Positions 26,984-35,068 of a DNA stretch of 64,000 nucleotides are shown here, in pieces; position 1 is the first letter of the stretch, and the number at the start of each line of letters is the position of its first letter. Below the pieces are notes generated by a model. It had not been told where the DNA came from and searched no databases. It was given only the letters and a program-made list of their open reading frames with translations. Origin of the DNA: CBFHND01 sp965657085 (GTDB lineage: Bacteria; Pseudomonadota; Alphaproteobacteria; Rhodobacterales; Rhodobacteraceae); NCBI GenBank assembly GCA_965657085.1, contig CBFHND010000001.1, positions 310,001 to 374,000 of the forward strand, given 5' to 3'. Both the position numbers and the translations under genes were made by a program.

Positions 26984-28288
26984 TCACTCCGCCGCTGTCG
27001 CCGCCGGGTTGTTCGGGTGCGTGGTCCAGTTGGCATAGTCCGGTTGCACCTCGCGCCCCGTGCGCGGATCGACAGCGCCCGCCGCCACCTCTTCCATGGT
27101 GATGCAGCCTTCAACCGGGCAGACGTTCACACACAGGTTGCAGGCCACACATTCGGCGTCGATCACCTCGAATACGCGGTCTTCCGACATCGAAATCGCC
27201 TGGTGCGACGTGTCCTCGCACGCCGCATAGCAACGCCCGCACTTGATGCAATCATCCTGGCTGATGCGCGCCTTGGCGATGTAGTTGAGGTTCAGATATT
27301 GCCAATCGGTCGTGTTGGGCACGGCCATGCCGACAAAGTCGCCAATTGACGCGTGGCCCTTTTCGTCCATCCAGTCCGACAGGCCCGAAATCATTTCCTG
27401 CACGATCTTGAAGCCATAGGTCATGGCCGCGGTGCAGACCTGCACATTGCCACATCCCAGCGCCATGAACTCCGCCGCGTCGCGCCACGTGGTCACACCG
27501 CCAATGCCCGAAATGGGCAGGCCCGCGGTGTCGGGGTTGCGCGCGATTTCCGACACCATCGACATGGCGATGGGTTTGACCGCCGGGCCGCAGTATCCGC
27601 CGTGCGTGCCTTTCCCGTCGATGCTGGGCTCTGGCGACATGCTGTCGAGGTTCACCGAGGTGATGGAGTTGATCGTGTTGATCAGGCTCACCGCATCGGC
27701 TCCGCCCGCCTTGGCCGCAGCGGCGGGTTTGCGGATGTCCGTGATGTTGGGCGTCAGCTTCACGATCACCGGCTTGCTGTAGTATTGCTTGCACCAGCGG
27801 GTGACCATTTCGATGTATTCGGGCACTTGCCCCACGGCGGCCCCCATGCCGCGTTCGGACATTCCGTGCGGGCAGCCAAAGTTCAGCTCGATACCATCCG
27901 CGCCCGTGTCTTCGACCAGCGGCAGGATCGCCTTCCACGCCTCTTCCTCGCAGGGCACCATCAGCGATACGATGATGGCCCGGTCGGGGTAATCGGCCTT
28001 CACGCGCTTGATTTCCTCAAGGTTGGTATACAGGTCCCGGTCGGTGATCAATTCGATGTTGTTCAGCCCCAAAAGGCGACGGTCCGCCCCAAAGATCGCG
28101 CCATAACGTGGGCCATTGACATTGACCACGGGCGGCCCTTCGGATCCCAGCGTTTTCCAGACAACCCCGCCCCAGCCCGCCTCGAAGGCGCGGCGCACGT
28201 TGTATTCCTTGTCCGTTGGCGGTGCCGAGGCCAGCCAGAAGGGATTGGGGGATGTGATACCCAGGAAACTACTTTTCAAGTCAGCCAT
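26984..28288 (-). CDS. preA: NAD-dependent dihydropyrimidine dehydrogenase subunit PreA
   Basis: The FMN subunit of the bacterial PreTA enzyme, which reduces uracil and thymine to the 5,6-dihydro compounds. The 434-residue protein has a dihydroorotate-dehydrogenase-like barrel (SPNPFWLASAPPTDKEYNV, VNFGCPHG-like NFGCPHGMSERGMG, KLTPNITDIRKPA) and a C-terminal ferredoxin domain with two 4Fe-4S motifs (CIKCGRCYAAC and CVACNLCVNVCP). The start overlaps the 3' end of a 109-residue unknown gene by 13 bases. With preT it feeds the dihydropyrimidinase encoded at 22821. Confidence 0.96.
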   Translation of the reverse strand: MADLKSSFLGITSPNPFWLASAPPTDKEYNVRRAFEAGWGGVVWKTLGSEGPPVVNVNGPRYGAIFGADRRLLGLNNIELITDRDLYTNLEEIKRVKADYPDRAIIVSLMVPCEEEAWKAILPLVEDTGADGIELNFGCPHGMSERGMGAAVGQVPEYIEMVTRWCKQYYSKPVIVKLTPNITDIRKPAAAAKAGGADAVSLINTINSITSVNLDSMSPEPSIDGKGTHGGYCGPAVKPIAMSMVSEIARNPDTAGLPISGIGGVTTWRDAAEFMALGCGNVQVCTAAMTYGFKIVQEMISGLSDWMDEKGHASIGDFVGMAVPNTTDWQYLNLNYIAKARISQDDCIKCGRCYAACEDTSHQAISMSEDRVFEVIDAECVACNLCVNVCPVEGCITMEEVAAGAVDPRTGREVQPDYANWTTHPNNPAATAAE

Positions 28289-28605
28289 TCGGTGACGCCT
28301 CCTCTGCCGAAATGAGTTGTATGATTTGAGCGGTGTGCCGCGCGGCCTCGGGGGTAAACGCGAAAGGCCAGGAACAGATCACCCGGCAAGTCTTTGACAA
28401 GTTCCGGCTTGGCCATTGCCCACCCGGCGACACCCAAGCGAGACCAAAAAGCATCGCAGGGCGAACCGCGTGAGGTCATGGAAGCCGTGTCATTCCCTTT
28501 TGCACATTCACTTAGATTTCCGAAGATGGTGGACCTGTCTCCGGCTGACATTTGCTGGTGCCAGATCGCGCTCAGGTCCGCTTGTATTGTATCTTCTGCG
28601 CTCAT
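28276..28605 (-). CDS. Unknown protein between preT and preA
   Basis: A 109-residue frame whose ATG overlaps the preT stop as ATGA and whose end overlaps the preA start by 13 bases. Such tight coupling on both sides argues that it is translated. The sequence (MSAEDTIQADLSAIWHQQMS at the start; AFWSRLGVAGWAMAKPELV in the middle; His/Arg-rich end) matches no family I know. preT and preA are usually adjacent, so a gene wedged between them is unusual. It may be a genuine operon member or a decayed insertion. Confidence 0.55.
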   Translation of the reverse strand: MSAEDTIQADLSAIWHQQMSAGDRSTIFGNLSECAKGNDTASMTSRGSPCDAFWSRLGVAGWAMAKPELVKDLPGDLFLAFRVYPRGRAAHRSNHTTHFGRGGVTEWLT

Positions 28606-29927
28606 GATCCCATCAAAACCGCGTGCATATCCTCCGCAGCATCGCGCCCTTCGGCGACTGCCGTCACGGTGAGGTCATCACCACCCGACGCGCAGTCTCC
28701 CCCGGCCCAAACATCCTCCAGGGACGTGCGCCCCGCTGCGTCCACCGCAATCTTGCGCCCGTCCAACGCAGGCAAATCTTCGCCCTCCAAAGTCTGACCA
28801 ATCGCTTTGAACACCTGATCCGCCGCCAGCCGCAACGTCTGGCCCGTGCCCTGCATCGCGTCGTCCACATACTCAAACTCAATCTCGCGCAGCGAACCGT
28901 TGCCGTGCACCGCCACCGGCACCGCATGGGTCACGATCCGCACACCTTTGGAAGCCGCCAGATCCTGCTCGAACACGCTTGCATTCATCCGGTCCCGCCC
29001 GCGCCGGTAAACCAGCGTCACGTTCAAAGCACCCAACAGTTTCGATTGCACCGCCGCGTCCACGGCGGTCATTCCGCCACCGATCACCACCACATCGCGG
29101 CCAATCGGCACCTGCGCCACGTCACTGGCCTGCCGCAGTTCCGCGATGAAATCCACTGCATCCCGGACACCATCCTTGTCCTCGCCCTCCGCACCCAGCG
29201 CGTTGACCCCTCCAAGGCCAAGACCCAGGAACACCGCGTCGTGTGCCTCGCGCAGGCCCGCAAGGGTGATGTCACGCCCGAGGGCCTTGCCGGTCTTCAG
29301 GGTGATGCCACCGATCCGAAGCAGCCATTCCACTTCATCCTGCGCGAACCCGTCAGGTGTCTTGTAAGCCGCAATTCCGAATTCATTCAGCCCGCCGGGC
29401 TTGGCCCTTGCGTCATGGACGACCACCTCATGCCCCAGCATCGCCAACCGGTGCGCACAGGCCAGTCCGGCCGGTCCCGCCCCCACCACGGCCACCGTTT
29501 TACCGGTGGCCGCAGCACGGGAGAAAGGATGCACACCCTGCGCTTGCAGGTGGTCCGTGGCATAGCGTTGCAACTGGCCGATCAGCACGGGCTTGCCCTC
29601 GGCCGCCTCGCGCACACAGGCCTCTTCGCACAGTGTCTCGGTCGGGCAGACACGCGCGCACATGCCGCCCATGATGTTCTGGGTCAGGATCGTCTTGGCC
29701 GCCGCATCCGGCGTGCCGGTCGCGATCTGGCGGATGAACAGGGGGATGTCGATGTCCGTGGGGCAGGCCGTGATGCACGGCGCGTCGTGGCAAAAGTAAC
29801 ACCGGTCCGCAGCCACCAATGCCTCGTGATCATCCAAAGGTGGATGCAGGTCAGAGAACCCCGTGGCATAGTCCTGTGCGGCAAGGCGGCCTGCCTTGAT
29901 CCCCGGTGAAAACACATCTTGCCCCAT
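28602..29927 (-). CDS. preT: NAD-dependent dihydropyrimidine dehydrogenase subunit PreT
   Basis: The FAD/FeS subunit of PreTA, which takes electrons from NADH and passes them to PreA. The 441-residue protein is GltD-like: an N-terminal cysteine-rich domain for two 4Fe-4S clusters (CYFCHDAPCITACPTDIDIP and CARVCPTETLCEEAC), then an FAD Rossmann motif (VAVVGAGPAGLACAHRLA) and a pyridine-nucleotide motif (VVVIGGGMTAVDAAV). The ATG at 29927 is fixed by AGGAGG upstream. It is transcribed divergently from cspA, with a second RutR-type box 56 bases upstream of its start. Confidence 0.94.
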   Translation of the reverse strand: MGQDVFSPGIKAGRLAAQDYATGFSDLHPPLDDHEALVAADRCYFCHDAPCITACPTDIDIPLFIRQIATGTPDAAAKTILTQNIMGGMCARVCPTETLCEEACVREAAEGKPVLIGQLQRYATDHLQAQGVHPFSRAAATGKTVAVVGAGPAGLACAHRLAMLGHEVVVHDARAKPGGLNEFGIAAYKTPDGFAQDEVEWLLRIGGITLKTGKALGRDITLAGLREAHDAVFLGLGLGGVNALGAEGEDKDGVRDAVDFIAELRQASDVAQVPIGRDVVVIGGGMTAVDAAVQSKLLGALNVTLVYRRGRDRMNASVFEQDLAASKGVRIVTHAVPVAVHGNGSLREIEFEYVDDAMQGTGQTLRLAADQVFKAIGQTLEGEDLPALDGRKIAVDAAGRTSLEDVWAGGDCASGGDDLTVTAVAEGRDAAEDMHAVLMGS

Positions 29928-29982
29928 GGCCGTCCTCCTGCCGCATTGCGCTTTATCCAAAACGGTCTCATGGAATATATTT

Positions 29983-29998
29983 TTTATCAACTGGTAAA
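29983..29998. promoter_or_regulatory. Second RutR-type operator, upstream of preT
   Basis: TTTATCAACTGGTAAA has the same 7-2-7 layout as the site at 25957. Its right half TGGTAAA is identical, and the left half keeps five of seven consensus bases. It lies in an AT-rich stretch likely to hold the preT promoter, so the two halves of the pyrimidine pathway would be co-regulated. Confidence 0.7.
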
Positions 29999-30158
29999 AT
30001 AAAATGTCCCGCCTTTTTTCGCGCAATTGCCCGGATTTCAGGCACTGGCGGGCATTTGCCGAAACGCGGCAATCCACCGAATTGTCTTGATTTTACTACA
30101 GTGCGCCCCCATATGCGGGTTGCGACGTTACACCTATCGACCGACCCGCTCCTTGCGA

Positions 30159-30188
30159 GCTCAGTTCCTCGATCTGTCTTGACTGAGC
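30159..30188 (+). promoter_or_regulatory. Hairpin in the presumed cspA 5' untranslated region
   Basis: GCTCAGT and ACTGAGC form a perfect 7-bp stem with a 16-base loop, 45 bases upstream of the cspA ATG. Cold-shock mRNAs often have structured leaders that change with temperature. Whether this one does is inference; the transcription start is not known. Confidence 0.4.
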
Positions 30189-30233
30189 CGACCTGCCGCA
30201 TTCCGTGGGCAGTAATCTAAAGGAGAAACGACG

Positions 30234-30440
30234 ATGGCTACTGGCACCGTCAAATGGTTCAACACAACAAAAGGCTACGGCTTTATCGCACCCGATGGCG
30301 GCAGCAAGGACGTGTTCGTGCACATCTCTGCTGTTGAGCGTTCGGGCCTGACCGGCCTTGCGGACAACCAGAAAGTGACCTTCGACATCGAAGCAGGCCG
30401 TGATGGCCGCGAGTCGGCGATCAACCTCGCACTGGCCTAA
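30234..30440 (+). CDS. cspA: Cold-shock domain protein
   Basis: A 68-residue single cold-shock domain of the CspA type, a small beta-barrel that binds single-stranded RNA and DNA and melts mRNA structure. Both RNA-binding motifs are present: KGYGFIAP (RNP1) and VFVHISAV (RNP2), along with the N-terminal GTVKWFN. AAAGGAGAAACG provides a strong Shine-Dalgarno sequence. It is monocistronic, with an intrinsic terminator directly behind it and a structured leader in front. Whether it is cold-induced or constitutive cannot be told. Confidence 0.95.
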   Translation: MATGTVKWFNTTKGYGFIAPDGGSKDVFVHISAVERSGLTGLADNQKVTFDIEAGRDGRESAINLALA

Positions 30441-30463
30441 GGCCTGCGACATTGCGATTTGGG

Positions 30464-30487
30464 CGGGCGCTTTGGCGCCCGTTTTTT
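30464..30487 (+). terminator. Intrinsic terminator of cspA
   Basis: A perfect 7-bp stem (CGGGCGC / GCGCCCG) with loop TTTG is followed by six Ts, 24 bases after the cspA stop. This is the clearest rho-independent terminator in the window. Confidence 0.92.
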
Positions 30488-30539
30488 ATTGGGCCTCAAC
30501 CAGCGCCCCCCTTTTTTGTCGGACGTTCCGATCTGCGGA

Positions 30540-31157
30540 TCAGGGCGCGTCCCAGTCCACGCCTTCGGCCTTGGAAACCTGCAGACGCCCATCCGGCCAC
30601 GGCACCATCAGGGTCTTTGCCGCCTCGATGTCGGGGCCAAGCCAATGCGGAATGTCGGAGTGTTTCAACAGCACCCCCATGCGGTGATGAATGTCCCGGA
30701 CATCGGCAGATGGATCGCATGTGACCGTGGCGACCTGTGGCACCTGCAAACCGCCCGGCGCCGTCCAGACATCGGTGATGGCGGCGAAGAACAGGAAGGG
30801 ATCAACCTTGTCGCGGATGGCCCACGCGGTCTTGCGCCGCGTCTCGCCCGTCCATTCATACCAACCGTTCACCGGGACAACCGCCCGTCCCACGCCCTCG
30901 AAGGCGGTCTTGTCAAAGACGGTTTCGGAGCGCGCGTTGATGATCTGCTCCATCACCGGGCGGCCACGGGCGTTGACGCGACCCACCGGTACAATGCCCC
31001 AGCGCATGGGGCGCAAAGCGGTGCCGTCAAAAACCGCGATTTGCTGGCCCGGCGCGATGTTGGCGCGTGGCGTATGGTCGGCCACGGGGCCCACATCGGC
31101 ATTCAATGCCTTGGCGACATCCGCAATGGGATCCGTCAGAAACAGCCTCCCCGGCAT
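30540..31157 (-). CDS. SRAP (YedK/HMCES-like) protein lacking the catalytic cysteine
   Basis: A 205-residue SOS-response-associated-peptidase domain. Family members protect abasic sites in single-stranded DNA by a covalent thiazolidine bond through Cys2, exposed after Met removal. Here the protein begins M-P-G-R where the family has M-C-G-R, so Cys2 is replaced by Pro. The other active-site residues look present: Asn74 in INARSET, Glu101 in NGWYEW and His157 in DIHHRM. It may be a DNA-binding paralogue without cross-linking chemistry. It is followed on the plus strand by cspA (convergent) and preceded by tesA three bases away. Confidence 0.88.
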   Translation of the reverse strand: MPGRLFLTDPIADVAKALNADVGPVADHTPRANIAPGQQIAVFDGTALRPMRWGIVPVGRVNARGRPVMEQIINARSETVFDKTAFEGVGRAVVPVNGWYEWTGETRRKTAWAIRDKVDPFLFFAAITDVWTAPGGLQVPQVATVTCDPSADVRDIHHRMGVLLKHSDIPHWLGPDIEAAKTLMVPWPDGRLQVSKAEGVDWDAP

Positions 31158-31160
31158 GGA

Positions 31161-31802
31161 TCACCCCGCACCTGCGCGCCGCACCAGTTCCAGCGCCTTG
31201 GGCCCGAGACCATCCACGATCCGCGCGACGCCCATCGCGTTGGGATGGATGCCATCGGGTTGCATCCAGGTCTGGACCGCGGCGGGATCTTCCGCAGCGT
31301 CGCCGAACCCGGCAAAGAAACTGTCGAGGTAGAGCGTATCATATTGCGCCGCCAGATCGGGATACATCGCGTCAAAGCTGGCCTTGTAGTCGGGGCCGTA
31401 ATTGCCCGGCGCGCGCATGCCCACCAGCAACACATCGACATCTGCCGCTGCCGCCGCCGACAGGATGCCGTCGAGGTTGGCGCGCGACACCGCCGGATCG
31501 ATCCCGCGCAACAGGTCGTTGCCACCCAACGCCACGATCATCGCATCGACTTCGGGTGTCAGGGTCCATGCCGCGCGCGACAGGCCGCCCGCAGTGGTGT
31601 CGCCGGACACGCCCGCATTGATCAGGGCGACATCTGCGCCCTGCGCTTTCAGCCATGTTTCAAGTTGCGGCACGAACCCGTCTTGTTGCACCAGCCCATA
31701 GCCTTGGGTCAGACTGTCACCGAGGGCCGCGACCACAATCGGTTCGGCCAAAGCCGTTTGCGCGGTGAAAGCCATGACAATTGCCGCAAATGCCTTGCGC
31801 AT
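31161..31802 (-). CDS. tesA: Arylesterase / TesA-type SGNH hydrolase
   Basis: A 213-residue periplasmic SGNH hydrolase with a signal peptide ending QTALA. Block I is ALGDSLTQGYGL (Ser nucleophile), block II Gly is in NAGVSGDTTAGG, block III is LGGND, and block V is DGIHPN with the Asp and His. Relatives are the multifunctional thioesterase I/protease I/lysophospholipase L1 (TesA) and arylesterases. The divergent neighbours are a YbbA/YbbP-like ABC system, the same gene arrangement as tesA-ybbAP in E. coli, which supports the TesA name. Confidence 0.9.
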   Translation of the reverse strand: MRKAFAAIVMAFTAQTALAEPIVVAALGDSLTQGYGLVQQDGFVPQLETWLKAQGADVALINAGVSGDTTAGGLSRAAWTLTPEVDAMIVALGGNDLLRGIDPAVSRANLDGILSAAAAADVDVLLVGMRAPGNYGPDYKASFDAMYPDLAAQYDTLYLDSFFAGFGDAAEDPAAVQTWMQPDGIHPNAMGVARIVDGLGPKALELVRRAGAG

Positions 31803-31853
31803 GATGATCCAACCTCCATATCGAGCCGTACCAGACAATAAAGGCACGCACCC

Positions 31854-32543
31854 ATGAGCAATCCAGTCCTGTCCTTGAATAATGCGGCGCTGTCGCTGGA
31901 TGGCAATGCCGGGCGGGTGGATATTCTGCATGGCATCAGCCTTGAGGTGATGACGGGCGAAACCGTGGGCCTTGTCGGGCCATCGGGGTCGGGCAAGTCG
32001 TCACTGTTGATGCTGATGGGCGGGTTGGAGCGCGCCACGGGCGGGCAGGTCATGGCGTTGGGCCATGATTTGAGCGCGATGAACGAGGATGCGCTGGCGC
32101 GGTTTCGACGCGATCACATGGGTGTCGTGTTCCAGTCCTTTCACCTGATCCCCACCATGACCGCCTTGGAAAACGTGGCCACACCGCTGGAACTGGCCGG
32201 GGTGCACGATGCCTTTGACCGCGCCGAAGCGGAGTTGCAGACCGTTGGGTTGGCACACCGGGCGGGGCACTATCCCAGCCAGATGTCCGGGGGCGAACAG
32301 CAGCGCGTGGCGCTGGCGCGCGCATCGGTGGTGCGTCCGGCGATCCTGCTCGCGGATGAACCCACGGGCAACCTTGATGGGGTCAACGGCGCGGCGATCA
32401 TGGATCTGCTGTTTGATCTGCGGGACCGGCATGGGGCGACGCTTGTGCTTGTCACGCATTCGAATGCGTTGGCGGCGCGCTGTGACCGGGTGATCCGGCT
32501 TGAAGATGGGCGTGTGGCCGAAGCGCGGGCGGCGGCGGAATGA
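31854..32543 (+). CDS. ABC transporter ATP-binding protein (YbbA/LolD-type)
   Basis: A 229-residue ATPase of the MacB/LolD group: Walker A GPSGSGKSS, signature MSGGEQQRVALARA and Walker B ILLADEPTGNLDG. ATPases of this type power mechanotransmission or lipoprotein extraction with FtsX-like partners rather than classical transport. The 3' end overlaps the following FtsX-family gene by four bases (ATGA), so the two act together. It is divergent from tesA with 51 bases between. Confidence 0.9.
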   Translation: MSNPVLSLNNAALSLDGNAGRVDILHGISLEVMTGETVGLVGPSGSGKSSLLMLMGGLERATGGQVMALGHDLSAMNEDALARFRRDHMGVVFQSFHLIPTMTALENVATPLELAGVHDAFDRAEAELQTVGLAHRAGHYPSQMSGGEQQRVALARASVVRPAILLADEPTGNLDGVNGAAIMDLLFDLRDRHGATLVLVTHSNALAARCDRVIRLEDGRVAEARAAAE

Positions 32544-35068
32544 GCCTCGCGGTTTCTGCGCGGTTCGCGGCACGCGAGTTGCGAGCCGGTTTGCGCGGCT
32601 TTCGCATCTTTTTGGCATGCCTCGCGCTTGGGGTGGCGGCGATTGCCGCCGTGGGGTCCGTGCGGTCGGGGATCGAGGCAGGGCTGGCGCGTGAAGGGGC
32701 CGCGTTGCTGGGCGGCGATGCGGAGCTTGATTTCACTTACCGCTTTGCCACTGATGACGAATTGGCATGGATGCAGGGGGCCTCTGACGCTCTGTCGGAG
32801 ATTGCCGAGTTTCGATCCATGGCCGTGGTGGGCACGGGCGATGCGGTCGAACGCGCGCTGACGCAGGTCAAGGCGGTCGATGATGCCTATCCGCTTGTGG
32901 GGTCTGTCGCCCTGTTGCCGGATGTGCCGCTGGCGCAAGCGTTGGGGGATCAGAACGGATTGCCCGGCGGTGTGATGGAGCGGGTGCTGGCCGACCGGCT
33001 GGGGCTGACGCAGGGAGATGTGTTCCGACTGGGCACGCAGGATTTCCGTCTGAGCGCGCTGTTGGAGCGTGAGCCCGATAGTGCGGCGGGCGGCTTTGGC
33101 CTTGGCCCGCGCACGCTTGTGCGGACCGAGGCGCTGGCGGATGCGCAGCTGTTGGCGCCGGGGACATTGTTCAACACCAAGTACCGTCTGGACCTGTCCG
33201 ACGGCACCGATCTGGAAAGCGTCAAGCAGACCGCGCGCGCCCGGTTCGAGGACAGCGGCATGCGTTGGACCGACGCGCGCAACGGGGCGCCGGGGGTGTC
33301 GGAGTTCGTGGACCGTCTGGGCGCGTTTCTGGTGCTGGTGGGTCTGTCCGGGCTGGCGGTCGGTGGGGTTGGTGTATCGGCGGCGGTGCGCGCCTATCTC
33401 GCTGAAAAGACCAGCGTGATCGCCACCTTGCGCACCTTGGGCGCGGAACGCAGCGTGATCTTCCAGACCTATTTTCTGCAGATCGGTGCGCTGTCGCTCC
33501 TGGGCATTGCCATCGGGTTGGCATTGGGGGCCGTGGCGCCGGTGGTGTTGGCCCCGTTGATCGAAGCCCGCCTGCCGATCCCTGCCGCCTTTGCGATCTA
33601 TCCCGGCCCCTTGGCCGAGGCCGCAGTCTACGGGCTGTTGACGGCTTTTATCTTCACGCTCTGGCCGCTGGCCCGCGCCGAGGACGTGCGCGCGGCAACG
33701 CTCTTTCGTGATGCCCTTGGCACCGCTCGGTTGCTGCCTGCGTGGCGCTATGTACTTGCCACGGTCATTGGCCTTGCCCTGCTCATCGGGCTGGCGGGCT
33801 GGTTTTCCGGCACGTGGCGGCTGACATTATGGACTGCGGGTGGCATCGCGGGGGCGCTGGTGCTTCTGGTGGCCGCGTCTTGGATCATCCGCTGGACCTC
33901 GCGCCGGGGTGCGCGTGTCAGCAAGGGGCGTCCGGCCCTGCGTTGGGCATTGGCCGCGATTGCAGGCCCGCGTGAAGGGGCGGCTTCCGTGGTTCTGTCA
34001 CTGGGGTTGGGGCTGTCGGTGCTGGCCGCCGTGGGGCAGATCGACGGCAACCTGCGGCAGGCGATATCGGGCAACCTTCCCGAAGTTGCGCCATCATACT
34101 TCTTTGTCGATATCCAGAAGGACCAGATGCCGGGGTACACCGAGCGGCTGCGCACAGATGACGCAGTGCGCCGGATCGACAGTGCGCCCATGCTGCGCGG
34201 TGTGATCACCCGGATCAACGACCGCCCTGCCCGCGAGGTGGCGGGCGACCATTGGGTGCTGTCGGGCGACCGCGGCGTGACCTATTCCGAGCGCCCCGGC
34301 GACACCACCCGCATCACCGCAGGCGAATGGTGGCCCGAAGACTATAGCGGCCCGCCGCAGATCAGCTTTGCCGCAGAAGAGGCCGCGGAGATGGGTTTGA
34401 GCCTTGGTGACACCTTGACCATAAACATCCTTGGCCGCGACATCACCGGCACCATCACATCCTTCCGCGAGGTGGATTTTTCGACCGCCGGCATCGGGTT
34501 CATCCTGTCGATGAACCCCGCCGCGCTGTCGGGCGCGCCGCACAGTTTCATCTCGACCGTTTATGCCGCACCGGAGGCCGAAGCGGCCATCCTGCGCGAT
34601 CTTGCCAGCGCCTATCCCAACATCACCGCGATCCGCGTGCGCGATGCCATCGACCGCGTGTCCGATGTGCTGGCCGGGCTGGCCGCGGCCACCTCTTACG
34701 GGGCGGCGGCGACGTTGCTGACCGGGTTCCTTGTCCTGATCGGGGCCGCCGCGGCAGGCACCAACGCGCGCACCTATGAGGCGGCAGTGCTCAAGACTCT
34801 GGGCGCCACCCGCCGCCGTATCCTGATCAGCTTTGCCACCCGCGCCGCCCTGCTAGGCCTTGCCGCAGGGCTGGTTGCACTGGGGGCCGGGATTGCAGGC
34901 GGCTGGGCGGTCAGCCGCTTTGTCATGGACACCGATTATGCGATTATCTGGCCATCGGCCCTGGCGATCATCGCGGGCGGCGTGCTGGCCACGCTGTTGG
35001 CCGGCCTGGCCTTTGCATGGGGCCCATTGGCGGCACGCCCCGCGCAGGTTCTGCGCGCCCGCGAATAG
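32540..35068 (+). CDS. FtsX-family ABC permease (YbbP-like)
   Basis: An 842-residue membrane protein with the YbbP/MacB-like plan: an N-terminal helix, a large periplasmic region, a first FtsX block (about residues 260-390; LVGLSGLAVGGVGVSAAVRA), a central membrane segment (about 400-450), a second periplasmic domain, and a C-terminal FtsX block (ATLLTGFLVLIGAAAAGTNA). It is the partner of the ATPase upstream. The cargo is unknown; the linkage with tesA suggests lipids or lipid-like molecules. The length is normal for the family. Confidence 0.88.
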   Translation: MSLAVSARFAARELRAGLRGFRIFLACLALGVAAIAAVGSVRSGIEAGLAREGAALLGGDAELDFTYRFATDDELAWMQGASDALSEIAEFRSMAVVGTGDAVERALTQVKAVDDAYPLVGSVALLPDVPLAQALGDQNGLPGGVMERVLADRLGLTQGDVFRLGTQDFRLSALLEREPDSAAGGFGLGPRTLVRTEALADAQLLAPGTLFNTKYRLDLSDGTDLESVKQTARARFEDSGMRWTDARNGAPGVSEFVDRLGAFLVLVGLSGLAVGGVGVSAAVRAYLAEKTSVIATLRTLGAERSVIFQTYFLQIGALSLLGIAIGLALGAVAPVVLAPLIEARLPIPAAFAIYPGPLAEAAVYGLLTAFIFTLWPLARAEDVRAATLFRDALGTARLLPAWRYVLATVIGLALLIGLAGWFSGTWRLTLWTAGGIAGALVLLVAASWIIRWTSRRGARVSKGRPALRWALAAIAGPREGAASVVLSLGLGLSVLAAVGQIDGNLRQAISGNLPEVAPSYFFVDIQKDQMPGYTERLRTDDAVRRIDSAPMLRGVITRINDRPAREVAGDHWVLSGDRGVTYSERPGDTTRITAGEWWPEDYSGPPQISFAAEEAAEMGLSLGDTLTINILGRDITGTITSFREVDFSTAGIGFILSMNPAALSGAPHSFISTVYAAPEAEAAILRDLASAYPNITAIRVRDAIDRVSDVLAGLAAATSYGAAATLLTGFLVLIGAAAAGTNARTYEAAVLKTLGATRRRILISFATRAALLGLAAGLVALGAGIAGGWAVSRFVMDTDYAIIWPSALAIIAGGVLATLLAGLAFAWGPLAARPAQVLRARE

